Assembly (NCBI RefSeq): GCF_004122095.1
Contig: NZ_SAWZ01000007.1
Coordinates: 1 to 64,000, forward strand
DNA length: 64,000 nucleotides
Reading direction: 5' to 3'
Source: Pseudoxanthomonas composti
Lineage (GTDB): Bacteria > Pseudomonadota > Gammaproteobacteria > Xanthomonadales > Xanthomonadaceae
The stretch's first letter is position 1, and the number at the start of each line of letters is the position of its first letter. The notes beneath the pieces are model-generated. The model was given only the letters and a program-made list of their open reading frames with translations. It was not told the origin of the DNA and searched no databases. Both the position numbers and the translations under genes were made by a program. This document shows positions 45,830 through 54,499 of this stretch, piece after piece.

Positions 45830-46135
45830 TCAGGCGTGGTGCATCCACCAGCAGTCCAGCGCGTCCAGGGCGATATGCACCAGCAGCCCGATGCCGAGCA
45901 GGCGTGTGCGCGACGGAACAGTCAGCGCGCCATAGACCACGATGGCCGGCGTCGTGTGCAGCGGGTGGAAGCCGATGCTGCAGCGGTCCGGTGCATAGAC
46001 AGGATCGGCCAGCAGGTGGTCCAGGTCGATCAGCCAACCCGCCAGCATCCAGGCCCAGGCCTGCAGGAAGCGGCCGCGCCAGAACAGCCCCGCCAGCAGC
46101 GCCGGCACGGCCGCATGCAGCAGCAGATGCAGCAT
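45830..46135 (-). CDS. DUF6122-like small membrane protein
   Basis: The 101-residue protein has three hydrophobic segments. It begins MLHLLLHAAVPALLAGLFW and contains the motif GWLIDLDHLLADPVYAPDRCSIGFHPLHT, a His/Asp-rich loop typical of this family and reminiscent of metal-dependent membrane hydrolases. The last helix ends IALDALDCWWMHHA. Start 46135 was chosen because the family begins with MLH; the frame extends 60 bases upstream. Function unknown. Confidence 0.75.
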   Translation of the reverse strand: MLHLLLHAAVPALLAGLFWRGRFLQAWAWMLAGWLIDLDHLLADPVYAPDRCSIGFHPLHTTPAIVVYGALTVPSRTRLLGIGLLVHIALDALDCWWMHHA

Positions 46136-46246
46136 CGCGCGCGTACTCACCAGCCAGGCCCCGCCTGCGCGGGCCATGCGGCGGGCATGGGCCAACGCGC
46201 GGGGCAGCGCCGCCCTCGGCGATGGCTCAGCGACAAGGCGCCACCG

Positions 46247-46660
46247 TCATTCGGACAGGACCGCGTGTGGAAAGGCCCGGCGCAGGGCCGCCGGCCTGGC
46301 CGACAGTGCCGCGCGCATCCGCTCGGCGGTCAGCGGGCGGACCACCCACTCCAACGGGCCATCGAAGCCTGCGCCCCGCACGCGCAGGGGAACGGCCAGG
46401 TAATAGCTGGGCCCAGGGCCGACGCAGAACCAGTAGCTCGCACCAGAGGCCGGCACGCCCGGCAGCCCTTGCACCGACTGCGGCAAGCGCACCGCACGAT
46501 GCACGACTTTCAGCGACTGGCCCGTGACCAGCCCCCTGGCGGTGTCGAACACCAGGCTGGCGAAGGCGCGCTGATCCTCACGGCGCGTGCGCACCAGCGC
46601 CTGATGGCCATACAGGGCCAGGACCCCAACCAGCATCAAGATTCCGACGGCTTCCAGCAT
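46247..46660 (-). CDS. Hypothetical protein with N-terminal membrane helix
   Basis: The 137-residue protein has one N-terminal hydrophobic helix (EAVGILMLVGVLALYGHQALV) and a soluble C-terminal domain with YWFCVGPGPSYYLAVPLRV and WVVRPLTAERMRAAL. I recognise no family. It lies upstream of the DUF6122-like gene on the same strand, 111 bp away, and the two may be co-transcribed. Confidence 0.6.
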   Translation of the reverse strand: MLEAVGILMLVGVLALYGHQALVRTRREDQRAFASLVFDTARGLVTGQSLKVVHRAVRLPQSVQGLPGVPASGASYWFCVGPGPSYYLAVPLRVRGAGFDGPLEWVVRPLTAERMRAALSARPAALRRAFPHAVLSE

Positions 46661-47008
46661 GTCTCATCCCCCATCCGTGGGGGCCGATCATTGCACAGGT
46701 TTTCCGGCTTTGTTTGCTGGCCGATGGCGGCGCGATCGGCGAACTTGACGGTCGAGCGCGCAGGATGCTCGACGTGACCGATAGTCACGCGCCGCAGCGC
46801 AGCAACGCGGCCCCTCCGACGTGAACGTTGCTGTCGGCCCCTCGGTGGCATCGACGATGGCCCCGGTAACGCCCACCGTCCTCATCGCGCCGCGGCCGGC
46901 GAGCGGCCGGTCCTAGTGCGCTTGCTGCCCGGCCTCGACACGACTCACAGGACCGCAACCCGGCCAGGGTACAAAGCGCCTGACGACCCACCCCTTGAGG
47001 AGCACGCC
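46661..47008. other. Intergenic region
   Basis: These 348 bases between divergent genes show no supported gene. A GAGG ribosome site for the VOC gene is at its right end. Confidence 0.4.
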
Positions 47009-47437
47009 TTGGAGACCGATCGCATCTACCGCGGCCGCCTGATCGACCACCTGCAACTGGTCGTGCGCGACCTGGAGGCCAGCCGCAGGTTCTACACCGC
47101 CGTCCTGGCGGTGCTGGGCATCCCGCTGGCCGGCAGTGGAGAGGACTATTTCTGGGCCGATGAGCTGTTCGTTTCCACCGCCAGCAGCGCCGCCGCATTG
47201 GGTGAGCTCACCGGCCGCCACCACCTGGCGTTCCAGGCCCGTGACCGCGGCATGGTCGAGGCTTTCCATGCCGCCGCGCTGGCCCACGGCGGCCGCGACA
47301 ACGGCGCGCCGGGCGAACGCGGGTATCATCCGGGGTATTACGGCGCCTTCGTGCTGGACCCGGATGGCAACAACATCGAGGCGGTCTACCACGGCCCGTC
47401 CCAGCAGAACGTCGAAGCGATCGAGGTGCGCTTCTAG
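47009..47437 (+). CDS. VOC family (glyoxalase-like) protein
   Basis: The 142-residue protein is a single VOC domain protein: IDHLQLVVRDLEASRRFYTAVLAVLGIPL, ADELFVSTA, RHHLAFQARDRGMVEAFHAAAL, and GYYGAFVLDPDGNNIEAVYHG with the C-terminal Glu metal ligand. The start is taken as TTG 47009, 8 nt after GAGG, because no ATG gives a complete first strand. The function could be a lyase, dioxygenase or resistance protein. Its stop shares the palindrome CTAG with the stop of the converging gene. Confidence 0.8.
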   Translation: METDRIYRGRLIDHLQLVVRDLEASRRFYTAVLAVLGIPLAGSGEDYFWADELFVSTASSAAALGELTGRHHLAFQARDRGMVEAFHAAALAHGGRDNGAPGERGYHPGYYGAFVLDPDGNNIEAVYHGPSQQNVEAIEVRF

Positions 47438-48747
47438 CGCACGTCCTCCTGCACGCGGAACGGGAAGTTGGCGTAGGCGGCATGGCCCTTGCCGTCGCGC
47501 ACTTCCACGAACAACCGGTAATGGCCGGCGCGCGCCGGGGCGGCGAAGTACGCCTTCCCGATCTCCACGGCCCGGAAGGAGGTCGGCATCACCGTGGGCA
47601 CCTGCTCGGGGTCGCCGCCGACGCTGGTGGCGGTGCTCTCCTCGCGGATCTGCCAGCGCACCTCAAGCGCATCGCCGTCCGGGTCCTGGGTCTGCACGGC
47701 CGCGGTGACCGGCTGGCCCGGGCGCAGCGTCACGCTGTCGATGGCCTGGCGCCCCTCCAGCACGATGGGGGTGATCGACGGGCTGCGGTTGGCCGGCCAG
47801 TGCCCGGTCCAGGCCCGCTGCATCGCATCGACGCTGGGCGTGGCACTGCCATCGGCCAGGAACAGGCCATACCAGGTCGGCGTGCGCTCCTGCTTGTTGC
47901 CCCACAGGAACACGTACGAGCCCAGCCCCTGGCGCGTATCGCTGGCGATGTCGCGCGCATAGCGCTGGGCCAGCAGCTGCGCCTTGCGCGAGGCATCGTC
48001 CTCGATGGCCGCGCCCCAGGCCGTGGTCGGGCTTTCCCAGTGCCCGGTCGGGCCCCACTCGGTGACAATGTACGGGCCGCGCCAACCGCTGCTTTCCAGC
48101 TTGTCGTGCAGCGCATCGATATCGCCGTAGAGCTGGATGCCGATCAGGTCCAGCGCCGGGGCACGCGTCTTGATCGCCTCGATCAATGGCTTGTCGAAGC
48201 CGGCCAGCGTGGTCATCACCGGATGATGCGGATCCAGCCGATGGATCATGCGCGCCAGCTCGCCCACCGCGTCCCACACGCGCAGGTCGGTGGACTCCAG
48301 GTTCAGCTCGTTGCCCACCAGCCAGGTCAGCAGCGCAGGATGGTCCTTGTAGGCCATGACCTGTTTGCGCAACCGCTCGCGCTGGCCAGCCACGGCCTGG
48401 GCATCGCCGTAGTCGAAGCCGTGGCGCTCGCGCGCGACCACCAGCCCCAGCGACACCTTCAGGCCGTTGGCCTGGGCCTGGTCGAGCATCGCCGTGGTCT
48501 TGGCCACATCGTCGCTGTCCCAGGTGCGGAAGGCATTGCCGCCTGCGGCCACCAGCGCGGCCTGCCCGCCCGAGCCCATCCCGGCGCCCTTGACCAGGAA
48601 CGGCGCGCCATCGACCTGTAGTTGATAGCCCTCGCCCTGCTGCACCACGCGCACATGCGCCGGGCGGGCGGCCTGCGCCTGCGCCTGCGGTAGCAGCGAC
48701 ACCAGCGCGATCACCGCGCAGCACCATGGACCGAAACGTTGCAGCAT
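47434..48747 (-). CDS. Secreted clan GH-A glycoside hydrolase (GH2/GH5-like TIM barrel)
   Basis: This 437-residue product has a signal peptide (MLQRFGPWCCAVIALVSLLPQAQAQA) and a (beta/alpha)8 barrel. Clan GH-A acids are visible: acid/base Glu147 in WLVGNELN and nucleophile Glu230 in YIVTEWGPTG. The opening VQVDGAPFLVKGAGMGSGG-like segment (actual VDGAPFLVKGAGMGSG) and GNAFRTWDSDDVAKT resemble GH2 C-terminal barrels and Xanthomonas GH5-like enzymes. A C-terminal beta-sandwich (about 340-437; RPGQPVTAAVQTQDPDGDALEVRWQI) looks Ig-like. Substrate unknown. A GGGGAGAAG site precedes ATG 48747. It converges with the VOC gene with a 4-bp overlap. Confidence 0.82.
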   Translation of the reverse strand: MLQRFGPWCCAVIALVSLLPQAQAQAARPAHVRVVQQGEGYQLQVDGAPFLVKGAGMGSGGQAALVAAGGNAFRTWDSDDVAKTTAMLDQAQANGLKVSLGLVVARERHGFDYGDAQAVAGQRERLRKQVMAYKDHPALLTWLVGNELNLESTDLRVWDAVGELARMIHRLDPHHPVMTTLAGFDKPLIEAIKTRAPALDLIGIQLYGDIDALHDKLESSGWRGPYIVTEWGPTGHWESPTTAWGAAIEDDASRKAQLLAQRYARDIASDTRQGLGSYVFLWGNKQERTPTWYGLFLADGSATPSVDAMQRAWTGHWPANRSPSITPIVLEGRQAIDSVTLRPGQPVTAAVQTQDPDGDALEVRWQIREESTATSVGGDPEQVPTVMPTSFRAVEIGKAYFAAPARAGHYRLFVEVRDGKGHAAYANFPFRVQEDVR

Positions 48748-48958
48748 CGAGACTTCTCCCCTCGCACCACGCACTTGCGCACGCAGCGATGCCAGATTGG
48801 ATGGGGGAGACGGATGATGCCATGGCAGGCGTGCCACCGCGGCTGCGTGCCTGCCCGGCCGGTCGCATGGAAGAGCGGCCACGGATGCGGCACCGGCGGA
48901 CCGGTAAACTGCGCGACTGTCTGTTCAATCGGGCCATGCGCCCGCGGAAGTGATTGCC

Positions 48959-49432
48959 ATGATGCACAACACCGTCCTGCGCAGCGTGCGCTACATGCTG
49001 GACCTGAGCGAGCCGAAGATCATCGAGATCGCGCAGCTGGCCGACCCCGGGTTCGTCGTCGACCGCGCCGAGGTGCAGGCCGCGCTGAAGAAGGAGGACG
49101 AGGAAGGCTACGCGCCGTGTTCTGACGCCCTGCTGGCGCATTTCCTGGATGGCTTGATCGTGTATTGCCGGGGGCGCGACGAGTCGGCGCCACCGCGCCC
49201 GGTGGAAGCGCGCGTGACCAACAACCTGATCCTGAAGAAGCTGCGCGTGGCCTTTCAGCTCAAGGACGTGGACATGCACGCCATCTTCGAGGCGGCCGGG
49301 TTTCCCGTGTCCAAGCCGGAGCTGTCGGCGCTGTTCCGCCTGCCCGAGCACAAGAACTACCGGCCCTGCGGCGACCAACTGCTGCGCAATTTCCTCAAGG
49401 GCCTGACCCTGCGCCTGCGCCCGGCGGCCTGA
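48959..49432 (+). CDS. DUF1456 (YehS-like) family protein
   Basis: The 157-residue cytoplasmic protein has two DUF1456 repeats, as in E. coli YehS: MHNTVLRSVRYMLDLSEPKIIEIA, KKEDEEGYAPCSDALLAHFLDGLI in the first, and NNLILKKLRVAFQLKDVDMHAIFEAAGFPVSKPELSALFR and HKNYRPCGDQLLRNFLKGL in the second. Two ATGs, 48959 and 48962, are equally possible. Function unknown. Confidence 0.9.
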   Translation: MMHNTVLRSVRYMLDLSEPKIIEIAQLADPGFVVDRAEVQAALKKEDEEGYAPCSDALLAHFLDGLIVYCRGRDESAPPRPVEARVTNNLILKKLRVAFQLKDVDMHAIFEAAGFPVSKPELSALFRLPEHKNYRPCGDQLLRNFLKGLTLRLRPAA

Positions 49433-49473
49433 TCAGCGCGCCTGACCCAGGCAAGCGTGGTAGGGCACCGGCT

Positions 49474-50358
49474 TTACCACAGCACGCCATCGACCGGCTT
49501 GGCCGGCTCGGGCGCGGGCTCGCCGATGGCATCGAGCGCGTCGATCTCGATGGTGCGGCACATCGCGTCCAGCGGCAGGCCGTGCACGTCGGTGGAGAAC
49601 GGGTCCACCAGCTCATCGCCGATCCGCAGCACCGCCAGGAACATGAAGCCGGCCACGGTCGAGCCAATGGGGGTGGCGTATTGCAGCGATTCGACCAGCC
49701 CGATCGGCAGCAGCAGGCAGAACAGGCGGGTGAACAGATTGGGATAGAAGCGGTACTGCGCGGGAAGCGGGGTGTTCTTCAACCGCTCCATGCCGCCCTG
49801 GGCATTGGCGATATCGATCAGCACGCGCTCGGCGGTGGTCTGCTGGATCGTGTCCATCCAGCCGGCGCCCACGGCGCCTGCGATCTGGCGGCCGGTGCCG
49901 TTGAGCAGGCCATTGGCGACGTTGTTGTTCTTCAGCGCCGGGTCCTGGTCGCCTTCGGCCAGGTGGCGGGTCACCGAGCTGTCGATCGGCAGCCGCCGCA
50001 GCTGGCAGCGCACGGCGTTGACGTAGGCGATCTGCCGCAGCGCCACGGCGCGCTTGAGCGCATCGGCGCGCGGGTCGGTGAGCATGTCGCCGGAGACCCG
50101 CACCACGTTGCGCGAGGCGTTGATCATCAGGCCCCAGAGCATGCGCCCCTCCCACCAGCGCTGGTAGGCCGAGTTCGCGCGAAAGCCCAGGAACAATGCC
50201 AGCGCCGAGCCAAGCAGCGCCGAAGGCAGGGCCGGCGCGGTGAACGGCAACACGTAATACATGATCGTGACCACGCAGTCCCAGATGAACAACGCCGCCA
50301 GGGGTTTCCACACATGGTGCAGCACGTTCAGCAGGCGCGGGCGGACCTCGACGATCAC
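49474..50358 (-). CDS. Bestrophin-like anion channel family protein
   Basis: The 294-residue protein is a bacterial bestrophin homologue (formerly UPF0187). It has about four hydrophobic segments (LAALFIWDCVVTIMYYVLPF, ALPSALLGSALALFLGFRANSAYQRWWEGRMLWG, then FTRLFCLLLPIGLVESLQYATPIGSTVAGFMFLAVL). The family signature FRANSAYQRWWEGR is intact, as is the late DELVDPFSTDVHGLPLDAMCRTIE region near the acidic C-terminal belt. Start is GTG 50358, after a CGGAG site. Bacterial homologues conduct cations or anions; selectivity is not predictable. Confidence 0.88.
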   Translation of the reverse strand: MIVEVRPRLLNVLHHVWKPLAALFIWDCVVTIMYYVLPFTAPALPSALLGSALALFLGFRANSAYQRWWEGRMLWGLMINASRNVVRVSGDMLTDPRADALKRAVALRQIAYVNAVRCQLRRLPIDSSVTRHLAEGDQDPALKNNNVANGLLNGTGRQIAGAVGAGWMDTIQQTTAERVLIDIANAQGGMERLKNTPLPAQYRFYPNLFTRLFCLLLPIGLVESLQYATPIGSTVAGFMFLAVLRIGDELVDPFSTDVHGLPLDAMCRTIEIDALDAIGEPAPEPAKPVDGVLW

Positions 50359-50467
50359 GATGGACTCCGGGTGGGGACAGGTGGGGGCGACCGCGCAGAC
50401 CGGCGCGGCCGGGTGTCAGCATGGCGCCGGCCAGGTCGAGAAGAGGTGATCCACCAGGTCGTGCCCG

Positions 50468-51406
50468 TCAGTAGCAGTCCCAGTTGTAGGCCACGCGGCT
50501 GAAGTCGCGCCTGGCCAGGTCCGCCGGGCGGATGAAGAAGTTGGCCACGCCCGAGTCGCCCCACATCAGCACATCGTCCGAATCCAGCTGCAGCAGCAGC
50601 TCGTCGTCGCCATCGCGGCGCGGGTCTTCCTGGGTGAAGCTGGGGTAGCCACCGAGCTTGTGGCCGCCGCCATCGTGCAGGTCCAGCACCGCCTGGAACA
50701 GGCTGTCGGCATCGATCCCGTGGGCTGCGGCATAAGCCTCGGTCAGCCCGTCCAGGTCCTGGCCGGTGTGCTGGTCGAAGCGATGGTCCGCCACGCTCAT
50801 CCGCTCGGCGCCGGCGACAAAGTGCATGCGTTGCGGTCGGCTAGGATCCATCGGCAGCTGATCGCCCTGCACCGCCGGCAGCGTCCGCGCGGGCAGGCCC
50901 AGGTCGGGCCAGTACACCACGCGGAAGTTGCGTTGCGCGCGCCGGCTGTCCATCGAGTCCAGGCGGGCGCCGTAGAAGTCGTCCTCGGTGGCGATGAAGA
51001 ACTGCAGCAGGCCCTGGTCCGGATAGCCGGGCAAGGGCTCGGGCAGCTCGGCGAAGTTGACCTGCGCCAGCAGCGTCAGCGGCCGCCCGTGCTCATCCAC
51101 CGGCAGCGCCTGCGCCCGCGGCCACCACACTTGGCCGCCGACCTTGCTGACCAGGGCATCGTCGGTGTCCAGGGCCTGCAGGCGCACGTGCATCACCGGG
51201 CGCGTGGTCTGCGACAGGGCCTGCTCGTACGGAGCCAGCAGCGCCGCCGCGTCGGCCGGCGTGCCTGCGCGCGCCGAAGGCGAGCTCGCCTGAGCCGCGC
51301 GCTGGCGATGCATCTTCTCGCCCACCGTCGTGCCGGCGCGCCAGGCCCCGTACAGCCCGGCCGAGACCAACAACACACCCGCCAGCACCCAAGCCGCGAT
51401 CTTCAT
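50468..51406 (-). CDS. DUF1963 (YwqG-like) protein with N-terminal membrane anchor
   Basis: The 312-residue protein has an N-terminal helix (WVLAGVLLVSAGLYGAW) and a soluble DUF1963 domain: LVSKVGGQVWWPRAQALPVDEHGRPLTLLAQVNFAELP, GLLQFFIA, HKLGGYPSFTQEDPR, LLLQLDSDDVLMWGDSGVANFFIRPADLARRDFSRVAYNWDCY. Typical YwqG proteins are soluble; the anchor would place the domain in the periplasm. Function unknown. It lies just upstream (110 bp) of the bestrophin gene on the same strand. Confidence 0.8.
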   Translation of the reverse strand: MKIAAWVLAGVLLVSAGLYGAWRAGTTVGEKMHRQRAAQASSPSARAGTPADAAALLAPYEQALSQTTRPVMHVRLQALDTDDALVSKVGGQVWWPRAQALPVDEHGRPLTLLAQVNFAELPEPLPGYPDQGLLQFFIATEDDFYGARLDSMDSRRAQRNFRVVYWPDLGLPARTLPAVQGDQLPMDPSRPQRMHFVAGAERMSVADHRFDQHTGQDLDGLTEAYAAAHGIDADSLFQAVLDLHDGGGHKLGGYPSFTQEDPRRDGDDELLLQLDSDDVLMWGDSGVANFFIRPADLARRDFSRVAYNWDCY

Positions 51407-51604
51407 GTTTCGCCTCCCTGTCGCGAGGCGTGCAGGATAGCGGCGGTTCGCGCATAACGACATTCGCAATCGTCCTTTGCGGTGCTGTCGGCACTTGAAT
51501 AGCGTCGATGGCGGGGACCACGAAGGACCAGCCAGCCTCCACGCCGTCGAGCCATGGGAGCCGCGGCGGCGCTGTGGCCTCTTACACCCCATCGAGCGCA
51601 CACC

Positions 51605-52420
51605 ATGAGCCAGCACGAGCACGAGCACGAACAAGAACACGAGCACCCACTCCACACGCCGGGCCTCGACCTGCCCGCCGCGCCGACGCTGGTCGACCAC
51701 CACGGCCAGGTGCTGCGCAACAGCGAAGAAGACCAGGCCTGGGCCGACCTGCTCTCGCCCACGCGTCGCCGACTGATCGTCAATGCCGGCCTGGCGGCCG
51801 GCGCACTCGGCCTTGCCGGTGGCGCCGCGCCCGCCGCGGCTGCGCCTGCGGCCACCGCCGCAAAACTGGGCGACCCGGGCTTTCGCGCCATCGTGCCGCC
51901 GCGCGACACCGGCCACAGCCCCTGGGGCGATGCCACCGCCCTGGAGCCTGGCACGCGCCCTGCCAGCGTACGCCCCCGCGACGGCGCAGACGGCCTGCCC
52001 GCCGCGCCACGCCCGTACACCGATATCTACAGCTACCACGCGCACGTGTACTTCGACGAGGACACCTACCTGAAGGCAGACCGCCTGCGGCAATGGGTGA
52101 TCCAGCGCTTCCCGGTGGAGCTGGGCAACTGGAACCTGGAACCGCGTGGCCCCCACGTCACGCCCTCGTTCTACTTCGGCTTCACCAACGACCTGTTGCC
52201 GGTGATCGTGCCGTGGCTGCAACTCAACAGCCTGGGCCTGACCATCCTGCTGCATCCCAATTCCGACGATCCGCGCGCCGATCATCTGTACTACACGCTC
52301 TGGGTGAACCGCTCGCAGCCGGTCAACGCCTACGGCATGAAGCGGCCCGGTGAGGAAGGCGCGCCGAAGATCGAGAAGATCCTGCCGAACATCGTGCCGA
52401 GCCTCGCCCTGGAAACCTGA
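51605..52420 (+). CDS. DOPA 4,5-dioxygenase family protein with His-rich N-terminus and Tat-like signal
   Basis: The 271-residue product begins with a His/Glu-rich stretch (MSQHEHEHEQEHEHPLH), followed by a Tat-like motif TRRRLIVNAGLAAGALGLAGGAAPAAAA at about 57-84, so the mature domain is probably exported. Residues about 140-260 match the DOPA-dioxygenase family: YSYHAHVYFDEDTY (metal HxH), GNWNLEPRGPHVTPSFYFGF, and LTILLHPNSDDPRADH. This family includes extradiol-type dioxygenases of small phenols, but many members are uncharacterised. A His-rich leader before a Tat signal is odd; it may bind metal. No ribosome site of high quality is seen. Confidence 0.75.
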   Translation: MSQHEHEHEQEHEHPLHTPGLDLPAAPTLVDHHGQVLRNSEEDQAWADLLSPTRRRLIVNAGLAAGALGLAGGAAPAAAAPAATAAKLGDPGFRAIVPPRDTGHSPWGDATALEPGTRPASVRPRDGADGLPAAPRPYTDIYSYHAHVYFDEDTYLKADRLRQWVIQRFPVELGNWNLEPRGPHVTPSFYFGFTNDLLPVIVPWLQLNSLGLTILLHPNSDDPRADHLYYTLWVNRSQPVNAYGMKRPGEEGAPKIEKILPNIVPSLALET

Positions 52421-52438
52421 CCCTGCGCGCGCCCACGC

Positions 52439-52771
52439 TCAGTGCGCGGTGGTCGTGGAGAACAGGTTCATCACCACCACACCGGCCACGATCAGCGCCA
52501 TGCCGATCAGCGCCGGCGCGTCCAGCTCCTGCCCGAACAGCAGCCAGGACACCGCGGTGATCAGCACGATGCCGATGCCCGACCACAGCGCGTAGGCCAC
52601 GCCGGTGGGCATCGTGCGCAGGGTGATGGACAGGCAGTAGAACGCCGCGCCGTAGCAGAGCACGGTCAGCACGCTGGGCCACAGGCGCGAGAACGAATCG
52701 CTGGCCTTCAGCGCCGTGGTGCCGATCACTTCCAGACCGATGGCCGAGAGCAGGAACAACCAGGCCTTCAT
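52439..52771 (-). CDS. emrE: Small multidrug resistance efflux protein EmrE
   Basis: The 110-residue, four-helix inner-membrane protein closely resembles E. coli EmrE: Glu14 in GLEVIGTTALK, SRLWPSVLTVLCYGAAFYCLSITL, TMPTGVAYALWSGIGIVLI, and WLLFGQELDAPALIGMALIVAGVVVMNL. Family members work as antiparallel dimers that exchange cationic drugs for protons. Its start is well defined. It converges with the DOPA-dioxygenase-like gene, 18 bp apart. Confidence 0.95.
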   Translation of the reverse strand: MKAWLFLLSAIGLEVIGTTALKASDSFSRLWPSVLTVLCYGAAFYCLSITLRTMPTGVAYALWSGIGIVLITAVSWLLFGQELDAPALIGMALIVAGVVVMNLFSTTTAH

Positions 52772-52863
52772 CGTCGCGCCCCTTGGGATGGGTCGCCATC
52801 GTGCCAAACCACGCGGTGAATCGCCGCTGAGCCAGCGTGCGCCCCGCAGGGCACACGCCCGCG

Positions 52864-53889
52864 TCAGATCAGGTTCTCGCCGCGCAGCTCGCACTTGAGA
52901 TAGGCGTAGTACACCGGCGCGGCGATCACCCCGGGAATGCCGAAAGCCGCTTCCATCACCAGCATGGCGATCAGCAGCTCCCACACGCTGGCGCGGATCT
53001 TGGAGCCGACGATGCGCGCGTTGAGGAAATACTCCAGCTTGTGGATCACGATCAGGTAGGCAAGTGAGGCCACGCCCACCAGCGGCGAGATCGACAGCGC
53101 GGCGATGGTGATGGCGGTGTTGGAGATCAGGTTGCCGATGACCGGCATCAGCCCGGCCAGGAAGGTCAGCACGATCAGCGACTTGGTGAAGGGCAGGGTC
53201 ACCCCGCACAGCGGCATCACGATCAGCAGCAGGAAGGCGGTGCACAGCGTGTTGAGCAGCGAGATGCGGAACTGGGCGAAGACGATGTCGTGGAAGGAGC
53301 TGGCCAGGCGCTTGCAGCGCACCAGCAGTGACTGGCTGAGCGGGCCCTCGTGCTGGCTGCGGCTGGCCTGGGTCAGCGACACGATCGAGCCCAGCACCAG
53401 GCCGATCAGGATCTGCAGCAGCACCCGCAGGGTCTCGCGCCCGGCGATCTGCAGCGCGGCGGCGTGCTTGTGCAGCTGTTCCACCAGCACCAGGCGCAGC
53501 TCATCCACGGTGGCCGGCAGGAACGCCACCCAAGACTGCGGCAACTGCTGGCGCGCCTTGGCGATCAGCGACATCACCTGCTCCTGCCAACCCGAGAGCG
53601 ACACGCCCAGGTCCTGCTGCATCAGCCCCAGCGCGCCCAGCGCGATGGCCACCAGCAGGCCGACCACCAGCGCCGAGATCAACGCCACCACCAGCGCGCG
53701 GGCGCGTGCGTTGGACAAGCGCGCGCGCAGCAACGGGCTGACCACCAGCACCAGTTCGTAGACCAGCAGCGCCGACAGCAGCACCGGCAACAGCCGCAGC
53801 CACAGGACCAGCAGCAGGCCTGCGGCCATCAGCACGTGGCTGGTCAGGCGGATGGCGCGTGGCGAGATCGCCTGAGGGGTGGGCAGCAA
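52864..53889 (-). CDS. AI-2E family transporter
   Basis: The 341-residue membrane protein shows the AI-2E/UPF0118 pattern: N-terminal helix pair (LLLVLWLRLLPVLLSALLVYELVLVVSPLLR), central amphipathic region (about 95-165), and late helices FAQFRISLLNTLCTAFLLLIVMPLCGV, LTFLAGLMPVIGNLISNTAITIAAL, VASLAYLIVIHKLEYFLNARIVGSKI and ELLIAMLVMEAAFGIPGVIAAPVYYAYLK. The start is TTG 53889, with a weak site upstream. Family members include the E. coli AI-2 exporter TqsA and Na+/H+ antiporters; the substrate is unknown. It lies upstream of emrE on the same strand. Confidence 0.88.
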   Translation of the reverse strand: MLPTPQAISPRAIRLTSHVLMAAGLLLVLWLRLLPVLLSALLVYELVLVVSPLLRARLSNARARALVVALISALVVGLLVAIALGALGLMQQDLGVSLSGWQEQVMSLIAKARQQLPQSWVAFLPATVDELRLVLVEQLHKHAAALQIAGRETLRVLLQILIGLVLGSIVSLTQASRSQHEGPLSQSLLVRCKRLASSFHDIVFAQFRISLLNTLCTAFLLLIVMPLCGVTLPFTKSLIVLTFLAGLMPVIGNLISNTAITIAALSISPLVGVASLAYLIVIHKLEYFLNARIVGSKIRASVWELLIAMLVMEAAFGIPGVIAAPVYYAYLKCELRGENLI

Positions 53890-54019
53890 GGCAGGATCCG
53901 AGGCGGGATGAGGGCGCCATCGCCCGGGACGAGGGCAATGGAAGGCCGATCATTCTCCGCCGCCCACCGGATTCCCGCAAAGGCCGGCGTGGCAGCGCAC
54001 AGCGGCCGCGCCGGATCGC

Positions 54020-54499
54020 TCAACCCCGGCGCGCTGCCTCGATGGCCGCCACGTCGATCTTGCGCATGGTCATCATCGCCTCGAATACGCGCTTGGCCAC
54101 GGCCGGGTCCGGATCGGCGATGCCTTCACTGAGCGCCCGTGGGGTGATCTGCCAGGACAGGCCCCAGCGGTCCTTGCACCAGCCGCAGTCGCTTTCCTGG
54201 CCGCCGTTGTCGACGAGGGCGCTCCACAGCCGGTCGGTCTCGGCCTGGTCGTCGGTGGCGACCTGAAAGGAGAACGCCTCGCTGTGCTTGAACATCGGCC
54301 CGCCATTGAGGCCCAGGCAGGGAATGCCGAGCACGTCGAACTCCACCGTCAGCACATCGCCTTCTTTGCCTGAGGGGTAGTCGCCCGGGGCGCGGTGGAC
54401 GGCCTTGACCCGGCTGTCCGGAAAAACCGACGCGTAGAAGGTGGCCGCGTCCAGCGCGGTGCCGTCGTACCAGAGGCAGATCGTGTTCTTGGGAATCAT
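54020..54499 (-). CDS. VOC family protein (PhnB / 3-dmu-9_3-mt type)
   Basis: The 159-residue cytoplasmic protein is of the PhnB-like VOC group: IPKNTICLWYDGTALDAATFYASVFPDSRV, VEFDVLGIPCLGLNGGPMFKHSEAFSFQV, DDQAETDRLWSALVDNGGQESDCGWCKDRWGLSWQITP, and VAKRVFEAMMTMRKIDVAAIEAA. The GWCKDRWGLSWQI motif is diagnostic of this subgroup. The biochemical function is unknown. ATG 54499 follows CAGGAGTTC. Confidence 0.88.
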   Translation of the reverse strand: MIPKNTICLWYDGTALDAATFYASVFPDSRVKAVHRAPGDYPSGKEGDVLTVEFDVLGIPCLGLNGGPMFKHSEAFSFQVATDDQAETDRLWSALVDNGGQESDCGWCKDRWGLSWQITPRALSEGIADPDPAVAKRVFEAMMTMRKIDVAAIEAARRG

